DNA of 64,000 nucleotides, from assembly GCA_963693085.1 (NCBI GenBank), contig OY856412.1:966205281-966269280 (forward strand), written 5' to 3'. The DNA is from Alisma plantago-aquatica. Its lineage: Eukaryota; Streptophyta; Magnoliopsida; Alismatales; Alismataceae. Below the pieces are notes generated by a model. It was not told where the DNA came from and searched no databases. It saw only the letters and a program-made list of their open reading frames with translations. This document shows positions 23,760 to 36,607 of this stretch, in pieces. Positions within the stretch are counted from its first letter, which is position 1, and every line of letters begins with the position of its first letter. The position numbers and the translations under genes were made by a program.

Positions 23760-26700
23760 TGTCCTCAAAATTCTATCAAGTAAACAAACAATTCAGGATA
23801 AAGCTTTTCCATGTCCATCATTGGCCCCTATGTATCTTTACCGTACTCATGGTGTTTCCAAAGAACCTTTATGATCACATATTATTTTCTCTGAGTTCTT
23901 TTATCCTGGCGTCTATAAACTGCACAAGTGGACTCAGGCCGTTTCAGCCTCCCTTGTGCTCACTAGGTTCATTGCTCAGCACATGGTCGGTGTACCTCAC
24001 ATAGTGCTCTAAATTGGACACATGGAAAACATCTCCCTCTACTCTATTCTGAGGGGTAGGGTCAAACCTAACCTTCTCCACCCATCCATCTCTAATGGAC
24101 CCATGTATCGGGGACTTAGCTCTCTTAGTTATAATTTAGAGGGGTCGGATTTTCATGTCACATATTCTCCCACAGTAACTTGTATGTCAGTCTACTTTGC
24201 ATCTACTCATGACTCTCATCATCTCTAGGCTCCTTTCAGCCCTTGCACCATCAAAGTGACTTCATCTACACGCACTGGGGTCCCTTTTTCTAACCATCAT
24301 GTGGTCCTTTTCTAACCATCATGTGGTCCTTTCACCAACATCACCTTACTGAAGTGGTGACCGACATGACCTCCCTTACAGAGCTTCATATAAAACCCGA
24401 TACTGGCTATGGTGGTCATTGTCACATCTTTCATAGAACAAGAACTGTCTCTAGATATCACCCTGAACGAGCACACATGCCCTCATCAGACCCTTTAGTC
24501 TGGATCATACTAACCATAGTTAGAACTATACTAACATTGAGTTCTTCATGTACCTACTTCCACCTTTTGGAAGGGAGCCTTTAGTTCAAACTCAAGAACC
24601 TTTGAACTCACTTCATGGTGTAGTTGAACCATCTCTCTCATGGGTAGTTCAACTAGATCTGTCCCTTGACAGAACTCTTTCTTTCTCACGTCATCTAGGT
24701 AAGGTGAACTACCATAACCCATATTGCATCTTGAATGTCCTTGATCTAGGGGAGACCCATCACAACATCCATAGTGTTGAGCTCCTATTCCCTCTCAGGG
24801 ACTCTTCTGTCCTCTATATCGATACACTGGGTTACTGGGGTTCGATCTTTACCTCCTGGCTTGCATGGCCATAAACTACATGCAACTTCATCTTAAGCAT
24901 CCAAAGTGCTATTGCCATTTTCCACAGCGTATGGTGATCTTCAATCATGATTTCCTGTATGTCATGATTCCTCAAGATCGATTCCTCCGAAACCCTAAAC
25001 CACTCTAGTTGGGGTTTCATCACCTTCTTTTCCAAATAAGTACATATGAGGTTCTACCACCATCCTTTCATTGCGTCCAGGACTAGATTGGCTAACCAAA
25101 CAACCCTTGACCTTTCAAGGAATCTTGTTACATCTAATTGTTATCCAACGCCTCTCCTTTTCAAACTTAGGGTTATCCAAACAACCTCTTCTAGCTTCTA
25201 AACAAGTCAGATGTATCTCAACCAGAGAATCCATTACCACTTCACATCCTTAGGTATTAGGTAATGTTGAAGACATACACTTCCATGCATTTCACTTATC
25301 ATCTCACCTCAAACTCTATGTCTAACTTCAAATAAGAACACTCTCTGATATCATCATCATGGTTCTCAAACTCAACCTGGTATAACTTGTAAGTTCCACA
25401 TAGCTCATGATAAAAACATCCTCATAAGGGGACTACCTCATTCCTCTTAGTGTTTACAAACCATCCATGTATCATTCACTTTACCTGGGTAGATATCTTC
25501 TCTATCCCCATTTCTTGTGGCAACATTCCAACCTACATCATCTCTTATCCTTGGTGTATGACATGCATAATGCACTATCTCTCACCCCAATAACAAGAGG
25601 AAATAAGCATTTGGCTGCAGTCCAAATACAGAGTTCTTCCTATTCCAAGAGTAGAGATGGTGCATCCCACCTTGCCAGTACACCTTTAAATCTAAGTTGC
25701 AACGTGCCACATATGTCTCTTCATCACAAACATCATGATATCAAACTAGTCTTGAACCTACTGAGGTTTATATCCTTGGTCATCTCCTCTAGGTCTATAG
25801 GGTACCGACTCTTTTGGGGTCATCCCTCTTCCCTCATGCATCAAGAGAGTGCCCTACTCATCTGCCCTTTGGGTTTCATGAGTTCATGAAGGTGATCAAT
25901 CTCCTAACCCATGACCCTCAGACAATGATAGTTGTTACCTGCCGACCCTATGGTCATGTGCAACTGGGGAATTAGGAAACTCCTACTTTCATCGGTCTTA
26001 TCCCTACCTGACCCTAGGATAGACTTAGGATTCTTCATCATAGTACATGTTCACTTAGAACCTTACCCAAGTCTTCATCATCTCTCTTTATGCATTCATG
26101 GGCTGACTTCCATCCTTTCCTCAGGATCATGGCAACCTGCCTACCTTGGTCAAGCCCTATACCGGTTACCTCCATGGTAACACATCTTCATGCACTTAGA
26201 GATGGATATCTATGGGCCTACGGGTTCATTCTCATACCATGTACTTTTCACTTAGCTTCTCAAGATCCTAAGAGACCTCTTTAGGTTACCTTAAACTAAC
26301 CAAAACTGATATACACCCTACCAAAGGGGTCCCTCTCCCAGGATGGGAGGAAAACTATCTCTTGACGACAAAGTCACAAAAGCTCTATGGTCTAGGGTTT
26401 ACATCCAATCGAGCCTACTTAACCCTAGAAAGTTATTAAGGCACAAGCAGATCACCTACTGTATCATGCTAGGTCATCTGGGTTCTCATTCTTTAATATT
26501 AGATCAAGGTCATACCTTCCCATGTCATCACTGAATTGTGAGGGGTTCATCAAACATGCCTTTAATTTTAAGGGACTTCCTTTATACATGAGGAGTACCA
26601 TGCTCGTTTCTATAGGAACTCAACTTCTCATCATGAGCATTAGGTACACCACTTCCCCTCTTAGGCCTAGGAACCCTAGGTTCACTTGCAGGTGTCCAAC

Positions 26701-27600
26701 TGCATGCTCTATCTCTTAACTACGAACCAAGCATGCAAAAGGCATGACATGCACTTCATGTCATCCTTCAACTCGAGCAACACATAGGGTTGGGTCCTCC
26801 TTAAGGACAACCATCAAGGTATAAGGCCTTATAACCTGCTACAAAACCTTTCTAAGTCTAAGGAACTCTTTTCCTATCTCAGAAGGTAAACACCTATACT
26901 GTAGGCACATAGGCACCATATGCTTCATCTTCATTATCTAGGGTTTAGTTCCTCTAAAAGCAACCAAGATATCATCAACTTACGAGGCAACCCCTATCAT
27001 CCATTGTTCAGGGTTTTAGGCTTCTAACCATCTTGCTAGGTTTCCTTCTCTCTCTAGGGCTAACCCTACTTTCAACCTCCCCATTAGAGGTCATCCCTTC
27101 ATGAAGGATCAACCTCAAAAGCATGCTCTACATGGGTGAAGCCTAGGTTCAAACTTATGGTTGTTCAAGATCATCCATAACCCTTTATGCTCCATCATAA
27201 TTCCTTATCCAAGGTTTCATCCTATCGTCAACACTGTGACGTGTCCTAGGTGCCAGCTATACCCTACTTGCACAAGCCCATAGGGTCCTTCACTGACATC
27301 ATCATCTAATGTGGTATCCTTTACCCTAACATGCACGACCCTTCCCAGGGTTCGGTTGCCAAAAGGTTCTAGGTCACCCATAGATCGTATGGTATCCTAA
27401 AGGCATGTCCTTTCAAACACCTGGTCCAACTCATCTCTCTCTAACCTTCACTTAGGGTTAGGGTTAGCATCATCCTCAGAGGATGTGCCAGGTCTCTACT
27501 TGCAATGGAGATCTCTATCTCCAAGACTAACTTATCCTCCTGATAAGAAGGTCTAGCCTCAGGTCTCTTCTGAGGACATGACATCTTATGTCATACGTCC
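23760..27600 (-). pseudogene. E2 gypsy polyprotein, heavily decayed
   Basis: Reading the minus strand gives recognisable but broken pol fragments. HASQEVKIEPQ near 24850 recalls the end of the integrase zinc finger (CQQVKAEHQ). MDVVMGLP and AIWVMVVHLT near 24700-24770 match the integrase core (MDFVVGLP, WVIVDRLT). RACVL, YEAL and GRSCRSPLQ lie at about 24350-24480. LSPRYMGPLE near 24100 matches the integrase C-terminus. FIDARIKELREN with RFFGNTMS at about 23830-23920 is a chromodomain remnant. Stops occur every few dozen codons. I could not place gag, protease or the RT active site with confidence in 25.1-27.6 kb; they may be missing or too decayed. The decay far exceeds that between the two LTRs. 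Confidence 0.65.
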
Positions 27601-28041
27601 TAAGCATGTATCTATTATTTATTTTGCACTTAATCTATTAAGCTTATGTCCATGACATCTTATTTACATGCCTTTCATTAATTTAGTGGAGGATTCCTTA
27701 AACCTTATTAACCTTACCCATACCTCAAGAGGGTGAGGAGAAGAAAGAAAACCCTAATCCTTTAGGTCCTTATCAGAATTTTGTGGTGAGAAGGGATGAA
27801 TAAGATGAGAAGTCCTAAAGGTATCTTATTTCGATTCATACCCTAAGACTTTGGCCAGACAGTCACACAGATCTGGGAGTCCTCGTATTCTGACTAGCGG
27901 TGCGGAGGAAAATATTTCCAGCCCCCGGTTGTGATCCTTTTCTAGACGCCTCCGTCTTTTGGATAATCCTCTAATAACTCCCTTGGGTTTAATGGAGTTT
28001 GTAAAATTTAATAATAATTAATGGTTAACTGTGGAACCCAA

Positions 28042-28053
28042 GCTCTGATACCA
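28042..28053 (-). promoter_or_regulatory. E2 primer-binding site (initiator-Met tRNA)
   Basis: Minus-strand TGGTATCAGAGC, a perfect 12-base match, lies two bases from the LTR end at 28056. Confidence 0.92.
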
Positions 28054-28055
28054 AA

Positions 28056-30269
28056 TGTTATGACCCCACCTCCCGATAACCCCCAATTAAGGGAGACCGA
28101 GAGGTCGAAGCCGCACCCATGACTTCCGGATCAAAGGTTCATCAATTAACCAAGAATAATTATCAAATTTTAACATGCTATACTGAAAGTTGTAAGAAAA
28201 TAAAATTTTCCATACCTTTTGAAAACTTGGATCTCTAAACTTCTATCCACACCGATACTAATCTATCAAATCCTCCTTTGCACTTTAATTCTCATTTATT
28301 AACAACAAGTTAATATCAGCTTGAATTATCCATTGAATAACATTAAATCCATCTATCATCAAATCTAAGGGTTTTTCATTAATTAAATCATTAAAGATGA
28401 TAGCTTTATCATATTTATGTACATAATCTTCAAATTAATCTAATTACGTACAAAGATCATCCTTTTCGATCTTAATGTACTTTTTTATAGTTAATAGGTT
28501 AATATCAACTCTTATGATCCATTAAACCCTATTAAACACTTTATTTACTTCAAAATAGGGTTCCATAAGAATTAAAACATTAAAGATGATTACTTCCATT
28601 ACTTTTCAGATTGCAATTAGAATCAGAATTCAAACATAATTTATTTTGGTTCCTCTCGTTCTGAGGATCAATTTTCATATAAAACTTGTTTTAATCCAAG
28701 TTACGAATCATGAGATATGATTTTTGCAATAAAATACTTACCACAGCCAATGAGATTGCACCACGTCATCTCGGCCATACAACGTTGCTTTGGAGAACAT
28801 TTCGATTTTACTATTTTGCCCCTCGGTAAGTTGCGTGCGCCTTTAGCCCGCAGAGGGCATTCTCGTCCAAAATGCCTCCTCCCTTCTTCTACCTCCTACA
28901 GCCCGAAGCTACCACCCTAGCCACCGTGAGAAGACCTAGGGGTGGCCCTTGCTCTTAGTTCCAGACCCGAAACTCACCGGAGATCATCTCCCTGCCTCCG
29001 CCGCCCTTGGCTGCGCTTGCAGAGCTCCCAAGCCACGGCCGTGGTGGCCGAATACGGGCCTGGCTTCTGTGCTTACCGCAGCACAACCTGCAGGTTTTCC
29101 GACCATTTTGAACGGGTACGGAAGCAAAGGAAAGGTGGCTGGATACCCCAGGCCTCTCGGTTTGCGTCGAGCCCTCGTCACTATCCACTGTAGCCGCCAG
29201 TTGTCCCCAAGAAAACCCCATGTTTTCTTGATTAGGGTTAGCACAGAAAGAAGAAGGAGGAGAGGTTAGATTGTGTGGGATCTCTCCCTGGACCTCGACC
29301 AGGGTTTTATCCTTTTATATAGGGTGGAGTATGAAGCCCTAAGGCGTGTCTCATGAGGACTCAAGTCCCAACTCGAAAGGAAATACACTTTCCTTGGTTA
29401 TGAAGCAACCATCTCTCTCTCTCTTCATTAACTTTTATTTCCTTGATATTCCTTGTTGCATGGATCTTTAGGAATTCGAAATTCCTCTTTCTTATCCTTT
29501 CTTTAATCTTGCTCTTTAATTCATTAGGACGAATTTCTATTTTCTTTTAATAGAATTTACTTCCTTTTTCACAAGGCCACCAAAACATCAATAAAGTATC
29601 ATATTATCTTTTATTCTCCAAATTTTTGGTATCTTCTCTTTCCTTCATTGGGGATCGTTGTACCCTAAGAACTATATTATTTCGAAATTACTTTTTATTG
29701 GATACTTATTATCCTTCTCGATGCATCTTTTCACATTATCTTGTTTATTTCTCATTAAAATATCTCTTTTTGAGGATTTCTCTTTATTTCTCTTTTATTT
29801 TCCTCATTGGTATTCCTTTTATCATTAGGAATCTTTATAACACGAAATTCCACAAAGGATCACTCCATTATACCTTTTTCCACTTATTTCCAACATTTTA
29901 ACAATATTTTCAATTTCTTTCTTACTGAACAATGGTTGATTAATCATTTCTTTTCTTATTGCTTTCTTTTTGCTACTTTGGAATTCTTGGAACCTAAAGA
30001 ACCAAAGAGGCACGAAATCCTCTTTGGATTTGCCTTCTAGAGGTTTCTACATATTTCTTTTCTTAAAAAAAATTCAATTATCCATTTACTAATTGAATTT
30101 CCTTGTTATTGGGCCCAAAAGCCAATAAAGCCCATTAAGCAACCAATCGAGGCTATTGTGAAGGGAATCCATTTATTCAAAACAAATCATATCATTAATT
30201 GTTCAATTATCTTTAATATGAGAAATTACATCTCTCACTATTTGAACCCAAAAAATTGGGGTTATAACA
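28056..30269 (-). repeat. E2 upstream (5') LTR
   Basis: 2214 bp and nearly identical to 21524-23736. The GC-rich island is at about 28770-29270 and the minus-strand TATA box at 29313-29322. A transcript would start just below the TATA box and read through the GC-rich island as leader. Confidence 0.93.
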
Positions 30270-30379
30270 GTTACTCTATCCCATCAAGGGTACTTTTGTA
30301 ATGTTCATCATTGATCATAACATGCATCAATCCACTAATTACTTGGTTCCTTAATCACTTTAGGTATCTATAAGGTTTA

Positions 30380-31830
30380 GGTTAATCAACTACTAAACCA
30401 TCTTGACCCCTAAGGCATCAAACGATCTTGACCTTTTTAGACCTCAAACGGTCTTGCACACTAAACCCCCAAACGGTCTTGAACTAACCTTGAAACCGTT
30501 TGGTTGCGGTCTTGCACACTAAACCCCCAAACAGTCTTGAACTAACCTTGAAACCGTTTGGTGGTGTTGACCATTTGGTTTTGTTGACTTTGAAACCGTT
30601 TGGTAAAGTGCACACTCAAAACTGTTTGGTCATGAAGACCGTTTGGCCAAGTTGACTTTGAAACCGCATGGACACAACCATTCTTGAAACTGCATGAGCA
30701 CCAAATGGTTTGAGATCGTTTGGTCCCAAACGGTCTTGAGACCATTTCGTCCCAAACGGTCTTGAGACCGTTTGGTCCAAACCATCTCAAAACCGCATGG
30801 ACCAAAAAGTGTCTCAACCACTTCAATTGAGTTAGGGTTTTCAAGGTTGAACCCCTCAATCGTTCCTGCACTTGTTAGCCACTTATCAATTGAGTCAATT
30901 AGGTCAACCTTCAATTGATTTGATCTTCAATTGACCCTCAATTGATCACCAATTAGGGCTTGGATCAATTGAATGAGGGTTTGGAATCGATTACCCTTCA
31001 ACATGTTTCAACATGAGTCTAATGACATTGAAACCATTGAACCATCATTCAATTTGGTCATGACCTGACCCCAAACGGTCTTGGGATCATTTGGATGACC
31101 TCCAAATGGTCTTGAGACCGTTTTCTCAAGTCAACACCAAAATCTAACTCAACCAATTAAGGTTTGATTCATTTATTTGATCATTAGGTCACTAATCGAT
31201 TATACTTCAACTTATTGCCTTTCAATCTTCAACCACTTAACCATGGTCAACCCTAGACCTCCAAACGGTTTTGGATGACACCCAAATGGTTGTGGGATCA
31301 TTTTTACATTCTCCAAATGGTCTTGAGATCGTTTTCCCATTATTTCATCAAAAACCAAGACATTCACTTAAGGGTTGAACCCTAGATTTGGTCACCAAAT
31401 CAACACTTAATCATTTATCAACTTGTTATTATTGGACCCTCAATTGGTCAACCCCACTTAACCACAGACCTCCAAACAGTCTTGCGTTATTACCAAATGG
31501 TCTTGAGACCGTTTGGGTGATCCCCAAATGGTTTTGAAACCGTTTGGGCTACTCAACCCAAACTTCAACATAATTGTATTATTGAAATCAGCAATAGACC
31601 CGATTAGGGTTTAGGTGATTGATGTGCCTTCAATTGGTTATTTACTTGGAATTAGATGATGATTTTTGGTAGGTGATTAGTCCATATTGTTTACAACAGA
31701 CCTCCAAATGGTCAACGCCTAATCAACTCATCCAAATGGTCTTAAACCATTTGCTTCTATGCGGTTTGTGAAACCGGTTGCTCCCAAACGGTTTGGGAAA
31801 CCATTTGTGCAAGAGGTGGAAGACCGTTTG
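30380..31830 (-). repeat. Palindromic CCAAACGGTCT repeat cluster, second E1 LTR copy
   Basis: This is the homologue of 11690-13090, with the same arms but different copy numbers. Only two tandem inverted units stand near 30725-30775, where the other LTR has three. A 58-bp unit is duplicated at 30450-30507 and 30508-30565. It includes CCAAACGGTTTGGGAAACC near 31783. Confidence 0.85.
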
Positions 31831-33046
31831 CTAAAGAAAATTTGTGGATACACTTTGGAATTAACGTCATCATCCTCTACCTCAAGAATAGGGGCTTTTC
31901 TTCACGGAATTGCTAGCAAGAACACACAAAGGTGTCTAAGGAAGAAATATAAGCAACGTTTCTAAGAAAGAAGGATGCAATAGCAAAGCTTAAGGGTTAG
32001 AGTTATAAAACCCGCCTCTAGGACTGATACAGAGCTCCAAGATTCGTATCTTTAATGGTGGATTGAGCTCCAAAGGTTGTCCAAGGTCCGTTCTTGAAGA
32101 TTTGGATGGAGAAGATGGCTAGAATGAAGAGTTGTGTAAGAAAAACTAACAAACCAACCTTGTATTAGGGTTTCCTCCAAGAATTCGAGCTAGGTGATGA
32201 TCAAAGCTTACCCAAACCAGCTTGGTCATCCTACTCTGTTCCAAAGCTTCCTCTTGGTCGGTCCAAAGAAAGAAGATGAGAAATGAAACTAAGGGAAACA
32301 TTCCCTTGCTTTGTGGAAAAAGGGTGTTGATGTGTTTTTGGATATTATCAAGGCAAAGAAAAAAAAGATAGTTATTTCTTTTACTTCTTAAACCCATCCA
32401 CTCATGCTTGCTCCACCCTTGGCCACATTTCTTCCTACTTTTCACATGCAAAACCTCTCTCTTATCAAAGGTTAAAGGAAAAGAAACCATATGTCTTAAT
32501 AAGTTATATATATGAAAGGCCATTTTGCTTAAAACTTGGTTTTTTAAATATTAAGGTTATCTTTCTTACTTGATCATTCAAATGAGGCGCCCCTCTCATT
32601 TTCTTTGCTCTACTTGATGCCAAGAAACATGATAGATACTCTAGAGGGTATATTTTACATGTTGCACCCTAAGTTTTGGGTAAATTGCACTTTACACCCA
32701 AACAAGGTTTTAAAGCACAAGGATTGCTCTGCAAGCTATATCTTGGTGCTCAAGATTGTGGAATCCATAACACTACATCATATTCATTCTTATGATGTCT
32801 CAACATAAGAGTAACATCTTAACATGTGCAATTTTCAAGTTAACCCCTCTACTTGGGTAATTTGCACATTAGTCCATATTTAACAAAACAATATTACAAC
32901 ATTGTTCAAAAAGGACTGAAATAAAAAATATATGTTCCTCAGAAGCTCTAATTACATTACACAAGATAATCATAAGCATCTAATCACATATTTAAGCAAA
33001 AAACCTAGGGTTAGTACATAACCCAGGTCAGGGATGTTACAAAATA

Positions 33047-33360
33047 TATCCAGTATTAACTTACCTACACTAAGGGATGTTCTCAACCGTGTTCAACGTC
33101 TTCCTTCTATGACTGCTACTTTTGTTTATCACTCAATCCTTGTAGTATGCTCCTTTGATTCTGGTCAAGGACATGGATGTGTCCATGGTCACATCCATGA
33201 TGGATGTACTCCTGGATGAGGTCCTCTTGGTAGATGAGGTCAACCTCAACCTACTCCTACCAACTGATTCTGCAACTTCTGTGGGTGTATGAATCACATT
33301 GAGGACTACAATTGGAAAAAATATGGTAAACCTACCTGGGCGAATCAGGTCTCTCCTGAT
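33047..33360 (+). pseudogene. copia gag, C-terminal part with damaged zinc knuckle
   Basis: Continues the frame cut at 9182. PTLRDVLNRVQRLPSM (near 33060-33105) is the conserved gag segment before the zinc knuckle. CNFCGCMNHIEDYNWKKYGK follows at about 33270-33330, equivalent to the usual CX2CX4HX4C then W-K-x-x-G-K. The fourth ligand cysteine is replaced by asparagine. Stops lie between the two parts. Confidence 0.7.
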
Positions 33361-33499
33361 GTTTGTGAAGACTCCACTACTACTGCCTTAAGTTCCATTC
33401 AACCACTGATGAGTGGATTAGTGTGGAGTTTGATAAACTCCTCCATGCTCGACTATCCTCACCATTATTTACTACCGAAGGGGGTTACTCTACTTTACT

Positions 33500-34740
33500 T
33501 TCATATCCTTCTACTTACGATAAAAATGAATGAGTCATCGACTCTAGTTCATTTACCCATAATTATAGTTGGTTCAAACTTTTCATTACATTATTTAAGA
33601 CTACACATGTATCTCCTATGACTATTGCATATGGGACTCAGTCTATTGTCCACAATGTTGGAACTAGATCTCTCTCTAAAAATCTGATTTTAAATTTTGT
33701 CTTATATGTTCCATGCTTTCCTCTTATCTTCTATCTGTTAGTAAAACTATTAAGAGCCTTCAATTCTCAATTACTTTTGACCCCGAGGGTTGTGTGTTTC
33801 AAGAGATCTGCATGATGAAGAGGATTGGTTTGGGCCATGAGGGACCATATGGATTGTACAACCGAGATGTGCCACAATCTATTGTCGCTCTTCTATATGC
33901 TTCCATGTCGAGTCTGTAATGGCATTATCTTTTGAGGCATCCTTCTGCTGCTAAAATCTATTGTTTATTTCCAAAATTTTAGAAAAATAACTTTTATGTG
34001 AATCATGCCAGTTTGATAAACCAACTTGGGCTATTTTTCATAAGAAGTAAGAAATTAGTTCTAAAATCTGTTTGACAATGTTCATGCTGATATTTGGGGT
34101 CCATATCCTGCTTCTAGCTTGTTTATATATTATTATTCTATGACCTTTATCTATGGCTATTCAAGGGCAACTTGGTTGGTTCTACTAAAGGATCATAGTA
34201 CTATTTTGCAAACTATCATTACTTTTTTTACTGAGATCAAAACCCAATTCAAAACTAATGTCAAAATTTGTGAACCAATAATTTATTAGAATTTATGCAA
34301 AAATGTGTTGATCCTCTTTGTAGTTCTCAGGGCACTATTCATCAGACTTCTTTCTCTTACACACCACAACAAAATGGTTTGGCAGAAAGGAAGAATCGTC
34401 TCTACTTGAAGTAGCATGCACAACTGTTCTTCACTATCATTTTCATAAATATTTTGGCATGAAGCTGTTTCTACAATGTGTTATTTTAGCAATTGCATGC
34501 TATCTTCTATGTTACATGATCGGGTCCCTCTCTCTCTTTTTTATCTCAATACGCCTGTGTTTTCTATTCCACTGTGTATCTTTTAGAAAAACCTATTTTA
34601 TTAAGAATCTCTACCCTAGGATATGTAAACTTGGCCCCACTCCATTAAGTGTGTCTTTCTGGGATATTCCCGAAATTAGAAAGGATATCAGTTTTATGAC
34701 CCTATCAACCGACAATGGCTTATGAGTGTGAATGTTGTGT
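33500..34740 (+). pseudogene. copia protease and integrase, broken
   Basis: EWVIDSSSFTH near 33530 stands where copia proteases have W-I-x-D-S/T-G-A/S-T-x-H, so the active-site glycine is lost. LNFVLYVPCFPL follows near 33690, as in the family. A decayed pre-integrase zinc region lies at 33880-34030. The integrase core begins FDNVHADIWGPYP at about 34070. It continues FIYGYSRATWLVLLKDHS (near 34150) and HHNKMVWQK in place of PQQNGVVER (near 34370). CVFLGYSR with KGYQFYDP (near 34650-34700) marks the end of integrase. Several frame changes and stops separate these blocks. Confidence 0.75.
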
Positions 34741-35215
34741 TCTTTGAAAATGTCATACTACTCTACTGATGGGCCTGCCTTAACTAGTGATATGGTGGTT
34801 CCTACTCTTCTTCCTGAGGTAGTCAAATATGATCACACTGATGAACATGAAGAGGTGTCAACAAGAAGACACACAGTTATAGATACCCCTGGCTTCTCAA
34901 CAACCAATTCCTCCCTCATCAATAGGTCACAACACCCCTCATGTATTTTCTAACCTACATCATCCTATCATCCTAAGGAAAGGTGTTTGGACATGTACTC
35001 AATATTCGAGTAGTAACTTTTGCTCTTCCACTAATCTTGGTTCTAGCTTTGTATGTTTTACCACTACTCTTTCTGCTATTACTGTGCCAAAGAATGATAC
35101 ATAAGCTCTTAAGCATCATGCATGCTGTCATGCTATGGAAACTGAAATGACTGCCCTACGAGATCGCAAGACTTGGGATCTTGTTGATTGTTGGAAAATT
35201 TTCTAACGGTTGGCT

Positions 35216-36600
35216 ATCATTAGGTTTTCACTATTAAAAATCAACCATATGGTTCTATTGAATGGATGAAGGCCCACCTTGTAACAGAGGACTACACTCA
35301 AACTTATGGAGTGGACTACTTTGAAACTTTCTTTCCTGTGACCCATCTCAACTCTATAAGAGTACTTATATATGTAATTGTCAATAAAGATTGGCATGTT
35401 TATCAACTTGATGTCAAAAATACCTTCCTATATGGTGATCTATGGAGCAAGCACCTAGTTTTCTTAGTTGGGGGGTGTTCCATAGCCTATAGACTCAAGA
35501 AGGAAATATATGGCCTAAAACAAATCCCACATATGTGATTTGATATATTAAGCTAGATACTTCTCAAGTTTCAATTTCGGCACCCACATTCTGATCAATC
35601 TATTTCTATTAAAAATACCATCTTTAACCTTTTGTACTTTTTTATGTAGATGATATCATTCTATCTGTTAATGATTCTGACAGTATTGTACCTACCAAAT
35701 GGTATCTAAAACAACATATTATTACTAAATATTTGGCTAAACTTAGATACTTCTTGGGCATTGAAGTTTCTAGATTTTCTTATGGCGTCTGCCTTTAACA
35801 ACACAAATATGTGTTGGACCTTCTGACAGAAGCAAGGATGCTTGGTTCTAAACCTTCTTGTACTCCTCTGGATGTTAATACTAATTGGGATGATGAATCT
35901 TCACATGCATACCCTTATAACCATCAATACCGCCAAATGGATGGTAAGTGTATCTATCTCACTGTGACAAGAGTCGATATTACTGTTGTTGTTGGACTTG
36001 TTAATAGGTATCTCGACAAACCTCGAAAATGTCAGTAGGATTGTGTTTGTCCCATTCTTAAATATCTAAAATCTTCTCCAGGAAAAATTTTAGTATATCG
36101 TAGACATGGGCACAACAAACTTACTGGGTACTCTGACTCTTATTATGCCAGTGGTCGTTGTAACAATAAATCTACTTATGGTTATTGTATCTTTATTAGA
36201 GGAAATTTGGTCACATGACGTAGTAAAAACCAAATTGTGGTTGCCCGATCGAAGTGTTGAAACTGCATATAGGGCAATGGCTCATACTGCTTGTGAATTG
36301 ATGTGGGTCCAAGGACTCCTCAAGGAATTTGACATTTTAGGTTGTGATCATATTCTTATGCATTGTGGTAATAAAGCCACCATCTATATTGCTATCAATC
36401 TCACTTTCCATAAGCACACAAAGCATGTCGATGCAAATTGTCATTTTATACATGAAGTTTTTCTCTCTAGCCACATATGCACTCCTTATCTTAGCACTGA
36501 TGATCAAATTTCAAATATATTCACCAAGATACTTCCCAAGATATGCTTTTCTACACTGGTGGACAAGTTGGGCATGTTTGACATGTATTCTCTAGCTTGA
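35216..36600 (+). pseudogene. copia reverse transcriptase and RNase H, broken
   Basis: The RT starts with KAHLVTEDYTQTYGVDYFET, the usual K-A-R-L-V-A-x-G-x-x-Q region, at about 35266-35325. It continues with HVYQLDVKNTFLYGDL, where D-V-K-N-x-F-L matches copia RT, and KKEIYGLKQ at about 35500. A frameshift follows. FYVDDIILS, the catalytic Y-V-D-D box, is at about 35641-35668. RNase H begins near 36090 and includes AYRAMAHTACELMWVQGLL and HCGNKATIYIA (36270-36390). Its tail HTKHVDANCHFIHE is in the last frame, ending TGA at 36600 just before the polypurine tract. Order and motifs are firmly copia; the frame is broken in several places. Confidence 0.85.
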
Positions 36601-36607
36601 GGGGGAG
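36599..36607 (+). promoter_or_regulatory. Polypurine tract of the copia element
   Basis: GAGGGGGAG overlaps the RNase H stop codon and directly precedes the right LTR, as is usual in plant copia elements. Confidence 0.85.

Larger units (their letters stand above)
21524..30269 (-). mobile_element. E2: Ty3/gypsy element with young LTRs and decayed interior, innermost layer
   Basis: The element is 8746 bp on the minus strand, with LTRs of 2213 and 2214 bp, TG...CA ends and a perfect GTTAC duplication. The primer-binding site and polypurine tract are intact. The LTRs are nearly identical by eye. The 4319-bp interior is recognisable as gypsy integrase and chromodomain but is full of stops. The signals needed in cis are therefore preserved while the proteins are not, which suggests a non-autonomous element moved by a relative's enzymes. 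An LTR fragment of the same family lies at 51757-52713. Confidence 0.92.
9183..33041 (-). mobile_element. E1: Ty3/gypsy chromovirus (Tekay/Del-like), middle layer of the nest
   Basis: The element lies on the minus strand and has two LTRs of about 5.13 kb (9183-14309, and 19152-33041 once E2 is removed). Its internal region of 4842 bp has a perfect initiator-Met primer-binding site next to the upstream LTR and a polypurine tract next to the downstream LTR. A perfect AAATA target duplication flanks it. The polyprotein order is gag, protease, RT, RNase H, integrase, chromodomain. Long LTRs plus a C-terminal chromodomain fit the Tekay/Del clade; a tree would be needed to settle this. It inserted into the gag of the copia element and was later hit by E2. 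Confidence 0.92.
19152..33041 (-). repeat. E1 upstream (5') LTR, split by E2
   Basis: 19152-21523 and 30275-33041 together make an LTR of about 5139 bp, closely matching 9183-14309. E2 and its GTTAC duplication lie between. A 58-bp segment is tandemly duplicated at 30450-30565 in this copy only. The promoter and start of the E1 transcript would have been here, so the E2 insertion would have disrupted E1 transcription. Confidence 0.92.

Noticed and set aside
25310..25365. Possible RT active-site D-D remnant in E2 (ATGATGATATC on the minus strand)
   Set aside because: Flanking residues do not match the gypsy F-x-D-D-I-L context, so it cannot be told from chance.
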